From contig NZ_MCRI01000026.1 of the NCBI RefSeq assembly GCF_001720165.1, positions 1 to 35,034 on the forward strand: a DNA stretch of 35,034 nt, given 5' to 3'. This DNA is from Methylophaga muralis. GTDB taxonomy: Bacteria; Pseudomonadota; Gammaproteobacteria; Nitrosococcales; Methylophagaceae. The position numbers and the translations under genes are program-made. The notes beneath the pieces were generated by a model. The model saw only the letters and a program-made list of their open reading frames with translations. It did not search any database and was not told the origin of the DNA. Positions 7,751 through 14,681 of this stretch are shown here, piece by piece (position 1 is the stretch's first letter; each line of letters starts with the position of its first letter).

Positions 7751-8992
7751 TTACAGTTGAACATCAGGCGTCGCTTCCAATTGATACATGCGATTCAAAA
7801 ATGCACGCCATTGACGGTACTGCTCGTTAATATCACCAGTTAACTCGACTGATTCTTCTTCATAGCTCAGCACTTGTGGCGCCATTTCCAGATTAATGGA
7901 CTCACCCAGCTCGTTTAACGCATCCTGATGAAACTTGGCTTCTTCTCGAGATTTAAAACCACTGGTCAGCAGCACAGCACCACCGATACCACCGGCTACA
8001 GTCGCTATATCTCTGCCAAAATTCGGATTACGTGAATTGCCAGATGTCGCCGCAGCAACCGCAGCACCTATCAATACGGCCCCACCAATCATTTTCCACA
8101 TACTTTTCGTGTTAGCTTCTTTACGCAGCTGCATTTCAGCAGCGCTGGCTTCCTGCCACGCCAGATAGCTGTCATCCATTTGCTGTGAAAACGCACTGTA
8201 GTTCTGTTGCAGATGATCAATGAACAGCTGTTCTCTGACCTGAACCGATTTAACCCGTTCAAACATGGGATCGGAATCACTTGGCATGCTCACCAATTTG
8301 ATTTGCCGACCGCTGCTATCAAGATGTTCCATGAAGGCTTGTTCGTTAAAACTGGCAGCAAAACGTAAATCGGCAATATTTTGCAGTTGAGCAAGCTCGC
8401 GTTGTTGTTGCTTGAGTAATGCTTCTACAATGGCCTGCGCAGCTTCGGCGAAAGCCGGATCATAAGGATCTTTGCCATCATTACGAGGATTTTTGTAGAA
8501 ACCTTCATTCACCTCGTGGTCAATAGTAGTGTTAAGCCATTGTTTACCGCTGGCATCCACTACGTTAAGACGAAATTTGACTTCCTGACCCGTAGATTCA
8601 AGGATTTCACCAACGGTATATAAATCGCCTGACGCAGTGCTATTTGGCGCAACACGTACGGCACCAAACTTACCGGTTTCATCAAGGGCGGTTTTTAATT
8701 TATAGGCAAAACGATTGGCTTCAGCACGTCTTAATTCAGGCCAAATACCTTCTTCTTCATAATCGGCGGCTTTATCTGAAAGGCCAGGTGAAAAGACCGG
8801 AATAATCACGTCCAGTTTAATCCCCTGGTAAGGGACCTCTTTTGGGGCATCCTGAGCTGAGGCAAGCTGTGGTCCGGTTTTCACATCGCCGGCAGTACCG
8901 GAGGTTGTCGCGCAGCCTGTCAGTACATGCATCATAATGATCATGTAAATCAGAAATTTAGAGGGTGCCCTAAAATTTTCAATCTTCAACAA
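7751..8992 (-). CDS. Outer-membrane-type lipoprotein of the motor operon
   Basis: 413 residues with a lipoprotein signal peptide ending in the lipobox LTGC (Cys27 followed by ATTSG, so no inner-membrane retention Asp at +2). The start is most likely TTG at 8992, overlapping the upstream gene by 14 bases: AAGGGG lies 8 bases before it, and the first in-frame ATG would leave only about ten residues before the lipid Cys. The N-terminal half (about 50-190) looks like a globular periplasmic domain with LDVIIPVFSPG and a tail QAIVEALLKQQQRELAQLQ. A glycine/alanine-rich hydrophobic stretch (GGAVLIGAAVAAATSG and later GGIGGAVLLTSG, about 300-345) could insert in or line a membrane. Function unknown; it probably supplies the outer-membrane side of the complex. 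Confidence 0.8.
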   Translation of the reverse strand: MLKIENFRAPSKFLIYMIIMMHVLTGCATTSGTAGDVKTGPQLASAQDAPKEVPYQGIKLDVIIPVFSPGLSDKAADYEEEGIWPELRRAEANRFAYKLKTALDETGKFGAVRVAPNSTASGDLYTVGEILESTGQEVKFRLNVVDASGKQWLNTTIDHEVNEGFYKNPRNDGKDPYDPAFAEAAQAIVEALLKQQQRELAQLQNIADLRFAASFNEQAFMEHLDSSGRQIKLVSMPSDSDPMFERVKSVQVREQLFIDHLQQNYSAFSQQMDDSYLAWQEASAAEMQLRKEANTKSMWKMIGGAVLIGAAVAAATSGNSRNPNFGRDIATVAGGIGGAVLLTSGFKSREEAKFHQDALNELGESINLEMAPQVLSYEEESVELTGDINEQYRQWRAFLNRMYQLEATPDVQL

Positions 8993-9608
8993 CGTTCATC
9001 CCCTTATATTTGCGGTACTCATTCCAGAGTTTCTTTTTGATTTCCGGATCTTGCTCAGCTTCTGCAGCCACCCTGATTTGTGAAGCGATGGCATCGTCAT
9101 TATTCGCGGATGGAATATCTTCTGGAATGGCACCATTGTTTGCCGCATTTACCGGCACGCCGGATTGGCCATTAATCGTGTCTTCTAATTCTGAGCCGCT
9201 CATAGCCGATGGTATCGATTCCTGAGTTTCTGGCTCGGTTCCCTGCATATCCTGACTGGCAACTGAATTATTAGCGCCATTGTTACCATCAAGCCCACCG
9301 CCACCTTGGTTGGCCCCACTGCTACTATCAGCAGAAGTATTATTCGGATCGGTTAATTTGCATAATTCAAAGCGGTTAAGCGAATCAAAAAACGCTTTTT
9401 CCATTAATGCTATGCGTTCGGCTCTGGTGAGCTCCGGGCTATCTGTATAACGGATGTCAGCTTTACCACAATCATCTTCAGACAGTATCGCCTCTTCAGC
9501 TTGAACGCTAATAAATCCTGTCAATAAAACTGACAGAGCCACGTTCGTCAGTTTATTCAACGAGAATAAACTCCGAGAAGCTTGATAACGCTGTTTGAGT
9601 GTTTTCAT
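8979..9608 (-). CDS. Secreted protein, first gene of motor operon
   Basis: 209 residues with a Sec signal peptide (basic MKTLKQRYQASR, hydrophobic NVALSVLLTGFISV, cleavage after VQA). The mature part has two cysteines within the first 65 residues (EDDCGKAD and RFELCKL) that may form a disulfide. A low-complexity Gly/Asn/Ser-rich linker follows (about 100-185), then a charged C-terminal helix (DPEIKKKLWNEYRKYKGM). I do not recognise the family. It is the promoter-proximal gene and its end overlaps the lipoprotein gene. The disordered linker would suit a periplasmic spacer between two binding ends. Confidence 0.75.
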   Translation of the reverse strand: MKTLKQRYQASRSLFSLNKLTNVALSVLLTGFISVQAEEAILSEDDCGKADIRYTDSPELTRAERIALMEKAFFDSLNRFELCKLTDPNNTSADSSSGANQGGGGLDGNNGANNSVASQDMQGTEPETQESIPSAMSGSELEDTINGQSGVPVNAANNGAIPEDIPSANNDDAIASQIRVAAEAEQDPEIKKKLWNEYRKYKGMNVVED

Positions 9609-10028
9609 ATGATTGCTTACTTACCCATTAATACCTAGAGAAAAATAAAACACTTTCGCTGATACTTTTCTTGTAAAGCATTTGTCAGCAAAGACTACGA
9701 ATAAGTTTTTTCCGTTAATCTTTCAGTCGAGTGACATCTTACAAAGCGCTACCCGGCTGGTAGCTGAATGGTAATAATTAAAACTAATAACTTAGGTTTA
9801 TATTTCAGCGCTTCACATTCAATGTTAATCAACTTTGACAGACAACATGATTAATCCCGTGAGTAAAGCCTCATGATACAGTCATCGGTTATCTGCAGTA
9901 AGTTAGATTGGCATGGCTCACCATTCACTGGAAATACGGTTGGTCACTATTGTTTATCGAAAATGCTGATTGATTCATGACTTAATTTTTTAACACAAAA
10001 TTCACATCTTCAGTCGCATGCTCCAAAA
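9609..10028. other. Divergent intergenic region between motor operon and SDR gene
   Basis: 420 bases without a credible gene, AT-rich, presumably holding both divergent promoters. A short inverted repeat GCTACC-N5-GGTAGC lies at 9748-9764, and AGCGCT occurs near 9745 and 9806. I could not identify a convincing -35/-10 pair or a known operator. Confidence 0.5.
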
Positions 10029-10748
10029 ATGAGAACATCGGCTTTGGTGATTGGTGGCAGTGGGCAAATAGCTCAGGCCATTATTGATAAACTTCTAACT
10101 TACATAACAGCTGAAAACATTGTTGTTATTAGTCGTGGGCGGCAACCAGATGAATTTGCCGGTGTAATCTGGCATCAGTCTGACTATGACGAGGCCAGTA
10201 TGAACAAACTGGCCATGCAGTTTTATGATGAACAACGTAATTTTGAAAAAGTCTTTATCTGTCACGGTGTATTGCATGATGGTGACATAAAACCTGAAAA
10301 ACGTCTGGAAGAACTCTCTGCAGATTCAATCAGCCACATATTCAATATCAATACCATAACGCCAGTACTCTGGCTGAAACATCTTTTACCGGTGCTTAAA
10401 CAATCCGCGAACTGTCAATTAATCATCTTTAGTGCGAGAGTTGGTAGCATCAAAGATAATCATATGGGTGGCTGGTACAGCTACCGGGCCAGCAAAGCAG
10501 CGTTGAATATGCTATTAAAAACAACTGCCATCGAATATGCACGTCGGGCAAAACAGGTCAAATTAATTGCCTTTCATCCTGGTACTACTGATACCCCGCT
10601 TTCCCGCCCCTATAGTGCCAATGTGCCCGAAGACAAATTATTCAGCCCAGGCTTTGTAGCCGATAGACTGTTTGAGATATTAAAAAACCTGCCTGCTGAC
10701 GGTGAGCTGTCATTTGTTGACTGGGAGGGCAAGTCGATTGAATGGTGA
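10029..10748 (+). CDS. SDR-family NAD(P)-dependent oxidoreductase
   Basis: 239 residues of the classical short-chain dehydrogenase/reductase fold. The N-terminal nucleotide-binding motif is GGSGQIA (residues 9-15, a variant TGxxxGxG), the catalytic pair is Tyr152 and Lys156 in YRASKAALN, and the upstream Ser is in FSARVGS. PGTTDTPLS follows as the usual post-active-site segment. The sequence is closest in feel to CsgA/C-factor-like cytoplasmic SDRs. The substrate is unknown. It is convergent with the next gene and has no operon partner. The ribosome binding site is weak. Confidence 0.85.
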   Translation: MRTSALVIGGSGQIAQAIIDKLLTYITAENIVVISRGRQPDEFAGVIWHQSDYDEASMNKLAMQFYDEQRNFEKVFICHGVLHDGDIKPEKRLEELSADSISHIFNINTITPVLWLKHLLPVLKQSANCQLIIFSARVGSIKDNHMGGWYSYRASKAALNMLLKTTAIEYARRAKQVKLIAFHPGTTDTPLSRPYSANVPEDKLFSPGFVADRLFEILKNLPADGELSFVDWEGKSIEW

Positions 10749-10758
10749 TAAAAATGCT

Positions 10759-11226
10759 TTAGCCATCTTTTTTCTGTTCGCGAGCATCTAGTTTGGCGTA
10801 GGCCTCTTTCTCGTGTTGAATATCACTAATTAGGCCTCGATGCATGGCAACAGAAATGGCTTCCTGATTATGAAATCGCTCACCATCTTTAAATAGCAGA
10901 TCGAGTAAGTCTCGAGCTGGCATATCAATTGATTGATAGTTTTGTGACTCATTGGAAAACTTTTCCAACACTTCCGGATGTTGCTGCTGCACATTTAAAA
11001 TTGCCAGATTATCAATGATAGCAAGCTCTTTTGCTGTCGCTGCACTCAGGCCATTATCTTGTACAAACCGTAAACTGGTCAGCCCGGTCAGTTGATGAAA
11101 GGTATTTTGTACCAGATTTAAATCCGCATCGCGTCCTGCTAACGCCACCCTCAACCATTTCAACCGATGCCGGGCCAGAATGATCATGCTTTGTTCTATT
11201 TCTTTACTCATAGACCTCGGCTCCAT
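10759..11226 (-). CDS. Conserved-looking hypothetical protein, mostly helical
   Basis: 155 residues from the ATG at 11226, chosen over an earlier possible start because AGGAAACAGC precedes it directly as a good ribosome binding site. Soluble, helical and rich in Leu, Gln and charged residues, with no membrane segment and no cysteine; I do not recognise the family. The sequence contains RHRLKWLRVALAGRDADL and a charged C-terminus KLDAREQKKDG. It is transcribed divergently from the metal-regulated SufE-like operon, sharing a 315-base upstream region with a FUR-type palindrome, so it could be co-regulated, but the box is about 220 bases away. Confidence 0.65.
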   Translation of the reverse strand: MEPRSMSKEIEQSMIILARHRLKWLRVALAGRDADLNLVQNTFHQLTGLTSLRFVQDNGLSAATAKELAIIDNLAILNVQQQHPEVLEKFSNESQNYQSIDMPARDLLDLLFKDGERFHNQEAISVAMHRGLISDIQHEKEAYAKLDAREQKKDG

Positions 11227-11541
11227 GCTGTTTCCTTTATTCCTAGTTAGCACAACCAAGGTCGGCCACGCAAGCAATAACCATCACACCACTGACTCAG
11301 CTGAAGCAATCGTTTAATTATTTGAAACAGATTTTGAAGTTTTCCAAGCATGCTTTGCTTGTAACTTAAATCATGGAAATTACAACAGGCTTTTACTAAA
11401 TACCCCTAAAGATAGTTTAACGCTCAGTTTGAAAGTGCCTATCAGATATGATACAACATATCATTACCTATCATCTCAGTCTCAGTGTGATGAGTACCGA
11501 ACAAACGCATAGTTAAAATCCACCCTCCCTAACGATTGATT
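11227..11541. other. Divergent regulatory region upstream of SufE-like operon
   Basis: 315 bases with no credible gene. It contains the FUR-type palindrome at 11449-11463 and an extra half-site-like TATCA at 11469-11473. The palindrome also overlaps a second, differently centred inverted repeat, GATATG-N6-CATATC (11445-11462). Promoter elements for the plus-strand operon are expected around or just downstream of this site. Confidence 0.5.
11449..11463. promoter_or_regulatory. FUR-family-like operator, site 1 (SufE-like operon)
   Basis: The 15-mer TGATACAACATATCA is a perfect 5+5 inverted repeat TGATA-N5-TATCA, extended to 6+6 by flanking A/T (ATGATA...TATCAT). It lies 78 bases upstream of the operon's ATG. 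The half-sites and spacing equal the outer part of the classical FUR-family 7-1-7 box (TGATAAT-N-ATTATCA), with different inner bases. The same pattern recurs at 18267-18281 and 24808-24822. Zur or Fur binding is inferred. Confidence 0.65.
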
Positions 11542-12006
11542 ATGGATGTTATGACATTTACACAGCCAAACTCCTGCACAGATGCTGCACAAAAGCAGAT
11601 CATTGAGAATTTTCATCTGCTGGGAAACTGGGATGAACGCTATCAGTATCTGATCGACTTAGGCCGAAGATTAAATCGTGACAATGATGTGCCTCGCATA
11701 GAGGAAAACCGTTTATACGGCTGTCAGGCAAATGTATGGATAACCGCTACTCACCATGATGGCATTGTCACCTTTGAGGGAAACAGTGATTCGCTGATTG
11801 TGTCCGGCTTAATGGCCATTATCTTCAATGTCTATTCGGGCAGACCGGCACAGGATGTCATGGCGCTTGAACCAGAATTTCTCACTCAGACTGGATTGAT
11901 CGATCACCTGTCTTCTCAGCGTTCCACTGGCTTAATGAACATGATTGAACATATCCGTAATTACTCAGCTAGCTGCATTGCTTCCAGCAATAAAGGTAAT
12001 GTTTGA
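11542..12006 (+). CDS. SufE/CsdE-like sulfur acceptor protein
   Basis: 154 residues from ATG 11542 (a TTG two codons upstream is also possible). SufE-fold proteins accept persulfide sulfur from a cysteine desulfurase. The active-site loop is intact as NRLYGCQANVWI with Cys61 at the expected place, followed by the typical VSGLMAIIFNVYSGRP segment. No cysteine desulfurase gene and no other suf gene is nearby, so this is probably a paralogue recruited to the metal-limitation operon rather than the housekeeping SufE. Its stop overlaps the next ATG (TGATG). A FUR-type box sits upstream. Whether it feeds sulfur to an Fe-S cluster or to the Cys-rich flavoprotein next door is open. Confidence 0.87.
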   Translation: MDVMTFTQPNSCTDAAQKQIIENFHLLGNWDERYQYLIDLGRRLNRDNDVPRIEENRLYGCQANVWITATHHDGIVTFEGNSDSLIVSGLMAIIFNVYSGRPAQDVMALEPEFLTQTGLIDHLSSQRSTGLMNMIEHIRNYSASCIASSNKGNV

Positions 12007-13124
12007 TGCAGCATCTTGATGTTTTGATTGTTGGTGCTGGACCAGCCGGTATTGGTATGGCCCTCGCATTACAAAAAATACCCGACTTGAAGTTTGGTCT
12101 GGTCGAAAGAGGGCGTATCGGCGAATCATTCAGAAGATGGCCTTTGGAAACGCGCTTTATCACCCCTTCGTTTTACAGCAATCCGTTTGGCCTGGCCGAT
12201 TTGAACGCCGTTAATGAACACAGCTCACCCGCCCATTTTGCAGCAATGGAACATCTAAGTGGCGAGCTGTATGCCGATTATCTCAACATGTTGGTTCAAG
12301 TTCATAAATTACCCGTTGTTACCGGCTGCAAAGTGCTTGAAGTCAATACCACTGCAGCCAAAGAGTTTGTCCTCGAAACAGAGCAAGGCCCGCTCAGTGC
12401 CCGTTATGTTATCTGGGCAACCGGCGAATATCAGTTTCCTGATTTACAGGCTTTCACAGGTGCTGACTATTGTGTTCATTACGCTCAGGTAGCTACCTGG
12501 AAAGATTTTACCGCTCCTCGTTATACGGTGATTGGCGGATACGAAAGCGGCGTTGATGCCACTGTCAATCTGATCAAACAGGGCCGACAGGTTAGATTAC
12601 TGGTTCGCAAAGCCAGTTGGGATCGACAAAGCGATGATCCCAGTGTGGCACTCTCGCCTTATAGTCGGGAACGACTTGCACAAGCGATGCAGAGCGGACA
12701 ACTGGAAGTCATATTCGGCGTTGATGTAACCAAAGTTTCTCAACAAGACGATGGCAGTTTTCTTATCGAAGCTGCAGATGACCGTAATTGGCAAGAACAA
12801 CACCAACCTATTCTAGCGACCGGCTTTGTCAATGGTGGCGGCGCACAGCAGATAGCAAGACTGTGGGAATGGGATGAGGCAGGGAAAATCATGTTGACCG
12901 AGGCAGATGAATCCACACTTACACCTGGTTTGTTTCTGGTTGGCCCCCAAGTTCGGCAGGAAGATCGTATTTACTGCTTTATTTACAAGTTTCGTCAGCG
13001 CTTTGCGATGATCGCCCAAAACCTTGCTTTGTGTATGGCACTTGATAGCAGTCAACTGGATCCAGAACCTGGTGTATGGGGTCCTTTTGGCAATAGCGAA
13101 TGCTGTGAGGGCTGCGAATGCTAA
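12006..13124 (+). CDS. FAD/NAD(P)-binding oxidoreductase with Cys-rich C-terminus
   Basis: 372 residues, flavoprotein monooxygenase/thioredoxin-reductase-like fold. The first dinucleotide motif is VLIVGAGPAGIGMALAL near the N-terminus (FAD); the second is VIGGYESGVDATVNL around residue 178 (NAD(P)H); ATGEYQFP and the late GLFLVGPQVR are the usual linker motifs. The last nine residues, SECCEGCEC, contain four cysteines, an unusual tail that could bind a metal or act in thiol chemistry. AAAGG lies about 9 bases before the chosen ATG, which overlaps the SufE-like stop. The tail codons also carry the ribosome binding site (GAGGG) of the next gene. The redox substrate is unknown. Context (SufE-like upstream, metal regulon) suggests a role in sulfur or metal handling. 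Confidence 0.82.
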   Translation: MQHLDVLIVGAGPAGIGMALALQKIPDLKFGLVERGRIGESFRRWPLETRFITPSFYSNPFGLADLNAVNEHSSPAHFAAMEHLSGELYADYLNMLVQVHKLPVVTGCKVLEVNTTAAKEFVLETEQGPLSARYVIWATGEYQFPDLQAFTGADYCVHYAQVATWKDFTAPRYTVIGGYESGVDATVNLIKQGRQVRLLVRKASWDRQSDDPSVALSPYSRERLAQAMQSGQLEVIFGVDVTKVSQQDDGSFLIEAADDRNWQEQHQPILATGFVNGGGAQQIARLWEWDEAGKIMLTEADESTLTPGLFLVGPQVRQEDRIYCFIYKFRQRFAMIAQNLALCMALDSSQLDPEPGVWGPFGNSECCEGCEC

Positions 13125-14131
13125 AACTGCTGAATCAATTGTTATTACTGAGCATTACTGTCCTGTTAGTGGGCGGTATATCGCTGGGTGCCACAATTGG
13201 CTATTTATCTCCAGCCACCGGGAGCTGGCTTGGCGAACAGATTGATATCACCTTATTGGTGCTGATCAGTTTGCTGTTCTTTGGCGTACGTTTTGATGCC
13301 ATCGTACGTTCATTCGGACATCTGCTATTTATCGGTATCGCGATAATCGCCAATTTTATAGTGGTGCCACTGATTGGCTACGCCATCGCTTCGGTGTTAT
13401 TACCCGACTATCCGCTGTTTATGGTCGGTTTACTAATCTATTTCATGTCACCTTGTACCGACTGGTTTTTGGGATTTACCAAGCTGGCCAAAGGTAATGT
13501 CGCTTTAGGCACCGCGCTTATTCCCATCAATATGCTGTTGCAGCTGATGCTTTACCCGCTCTATCTGCAGCTGTTTACCAAAAATATTGTTCAAGTTGAT
13601 CCAGACATTATCAGCAGCACGCTGTTGCAATGGTTTTTGCAACCGCTGTTATTTGCTATCGCCTTACATTATCTCTTGCGACTGTTATTGAAACCGGCTG
13701 TTTTTAATCTGATTCTTGAAAAAGTGGATCAGATCACCCCCTGGATTATTGCCTTGCTGGTACTGGAAATATTTGCCAGCAACATCACGGTGATTATGCA
13801 GCACAGTATGGTGTTTAGCTGGTTGCTATTGGGGATCTTCATTTTCTTTGTCGCGACTTTTCTGTTGGGCGAAGTTATCAGTAGTGTATTCAAACTACGC
13901 TATTCGGAACACGCCCTGCTGACAATGACCATTGCTGCACGCAACGCGCCGTTAATGCTGGCAGTCACCATGGTCGCACTTCCTGATCAACCGCTAATTT
14001 ATGCCGCCATTGTGATTGGCATGTTGCTGGAATTCCCACATTTAACGGCTTTGCGCTACATGCTGGTTAAGTCCAATGGCATATCACCTATTCCCCTGTT
14101 AGCAAACTTAAGAAAGAAATATGATTCGTAA
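13118..14131 (+). CDS. BASS/ACR3-like membrane transporter
   Basis: 337 residues with about ten hydrophobic helices, related to the bile acid:sodium symporter superfamily that includes arsenite permease ACR3. The segment FMSPCTDWFLGFTKLAKGNVALGT matches the broken-helix region in which ACR3 has its conserved Cys, and ITPWIIALLVLEIFASN and TIAARNAPLMLAV resemble the second repeat. No ArsR, ArsC or other arsenic gene is nearby, so arsenite is not the favoured substrate. It overlaps the flavoprotein gene by 7 bases and the carbonic anhydrase gene by 11. Substrate and direction are unknown; an organic anion or metal-ligand complex would suit the regulon. Confidence 0.8.
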   Translation: MLKLLNQLLLLSITVLLVGGISLGATIGYLSPATGSWLGEQIDITLLVLISLLFFGVRFDAIVRSFGHLLFIGIAIIANFIVVPLIGYAIASVLLPDYPLFMVGLLIYFMSPCTDWFLGFTKLAKGNVALGTALIPINMLLQLMLYPLYLQLFTKNIVQVDPDIISSTLLQWFLQPLLFAIALHYLLRLLLKPAVFNLILEKVDQITPWIIALLVLEIFASNITVIMQHSMVFSWLLLGIFIFFVATFLLGEVISSVFKLRYSEHALLTMTIAARNAPLMLAVTMVALPDQPLIYAAIVIGMLLEFPHLTALRYMLVKSNGISPIPLLANLRKKYDS

Positions 14132-14681
14132 AAATCCCCGTGGCGATCTGCCACAGATTCACCCCAGTGCTTTTGTTGATCCCACAGCCATTCTCTGTGG
14201 TTTGGTGGTCGTAGAAGAAAACGTTTTTATCGGGCCTTATGTAGTGATTCGTGCTGATGAAATGGATGCCAATGGCCATATCGACCCCATTATTATTGGT
14301 GCGCATTCCAATATTCAGGATGGGGTTGTTATCCACTCCAAATCAGGTGCTAAAGTCACCATCGGTCAACATACCTCAATTGCTCACCGTGCCATTGTCC
14401 ATGGTCCCTGCACCGTGGGAAATTCTGTGTTTATCGGTTTTAACAGTGTGCTGTTTAATTGTGTAGTTGAGGATGGTTGTGTGGTGCGCTACAACGCTGT
14501 GGTCGATGGCTGCCATCTGCCAGCGAATTTCTATGTGGCTTCAACGGAGAGAATTGGTCCTGATACCGATTTATCTGGTCTGGGGCAGGTATCCGCCGCT
14601 GCCAGTGATTTTTCCGAAGATGTGGCCCGTACCAATAACGAACTGGTGCGTGGCTACAAAAATATACAAAACGAGTTTTAA
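14121..14681 (+). CDS. Gamma-class carbonic anhydrase (Cam-like)
   Basis: 186 residues of left-handed beta-helix hexapeptide repeats (pattern VxIGxx, e.g. [32 protein letters not shown]). The three metal-binding histidines of the gamma class are present in [16 protein letters not shown] and IVHGP. The C-terminal helix [16 protein letters not shown] matches the archaeal Cam end better than generic YrdA proteins. The family hydrates CO2; Cam-type enzymes are known to work with iron or cobalt as well as zinc, and gamma-carbonic anhydrase paralogues occur in Zur regulons as stand-ins under zinc shortage. Its stop overlaps the thrS start by one base. No signal peptide. Confidence 0.85.
   Translation: MIRKNPRGDLPQIHPSAFVDPTAILCGLVVVEENVFIGPYVVIRADEMDANGHIDPIIIGAHSNIQDGVVIHSKSGAKVTIGQHTSIAHRAIVHGPCTVGNSVFIGFNSVLFNCVVEDGCVVRYNAVVDGCHLPANFYVASTERIGPDTDLSGLGQVSAAASDFSEDVARTNNELVRGYKNIQNEF

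Noticed and set aside
1348-9608. Reading the motor operon as a Zorya, Tol-Pal or TonB-ExbBD system
   Set aside because: The channel gene is of the right superfamily, but there is no ZorC/D/E helicase or nuclease, no TolA/TolB/Pal, no TonB and no OmpA-type peptidoglycan-binding domain; VWA and PEGA/FGE-like proteins take their place.
9748-9764. GCTACC-N5-GGTAGC inverted repeat as the motor operon's operator
   Set aside because: Single short copy with no matching site elsewhere and no recognisable regulator; kept only as a note in the intergenic entry.
13118-14131. Arsenite efflux operon
   Set aside because: The transporter resembles the ACR3/BASS fold but there is no arsR, arsC or arsH, and the partners belong to metal limitation instead.
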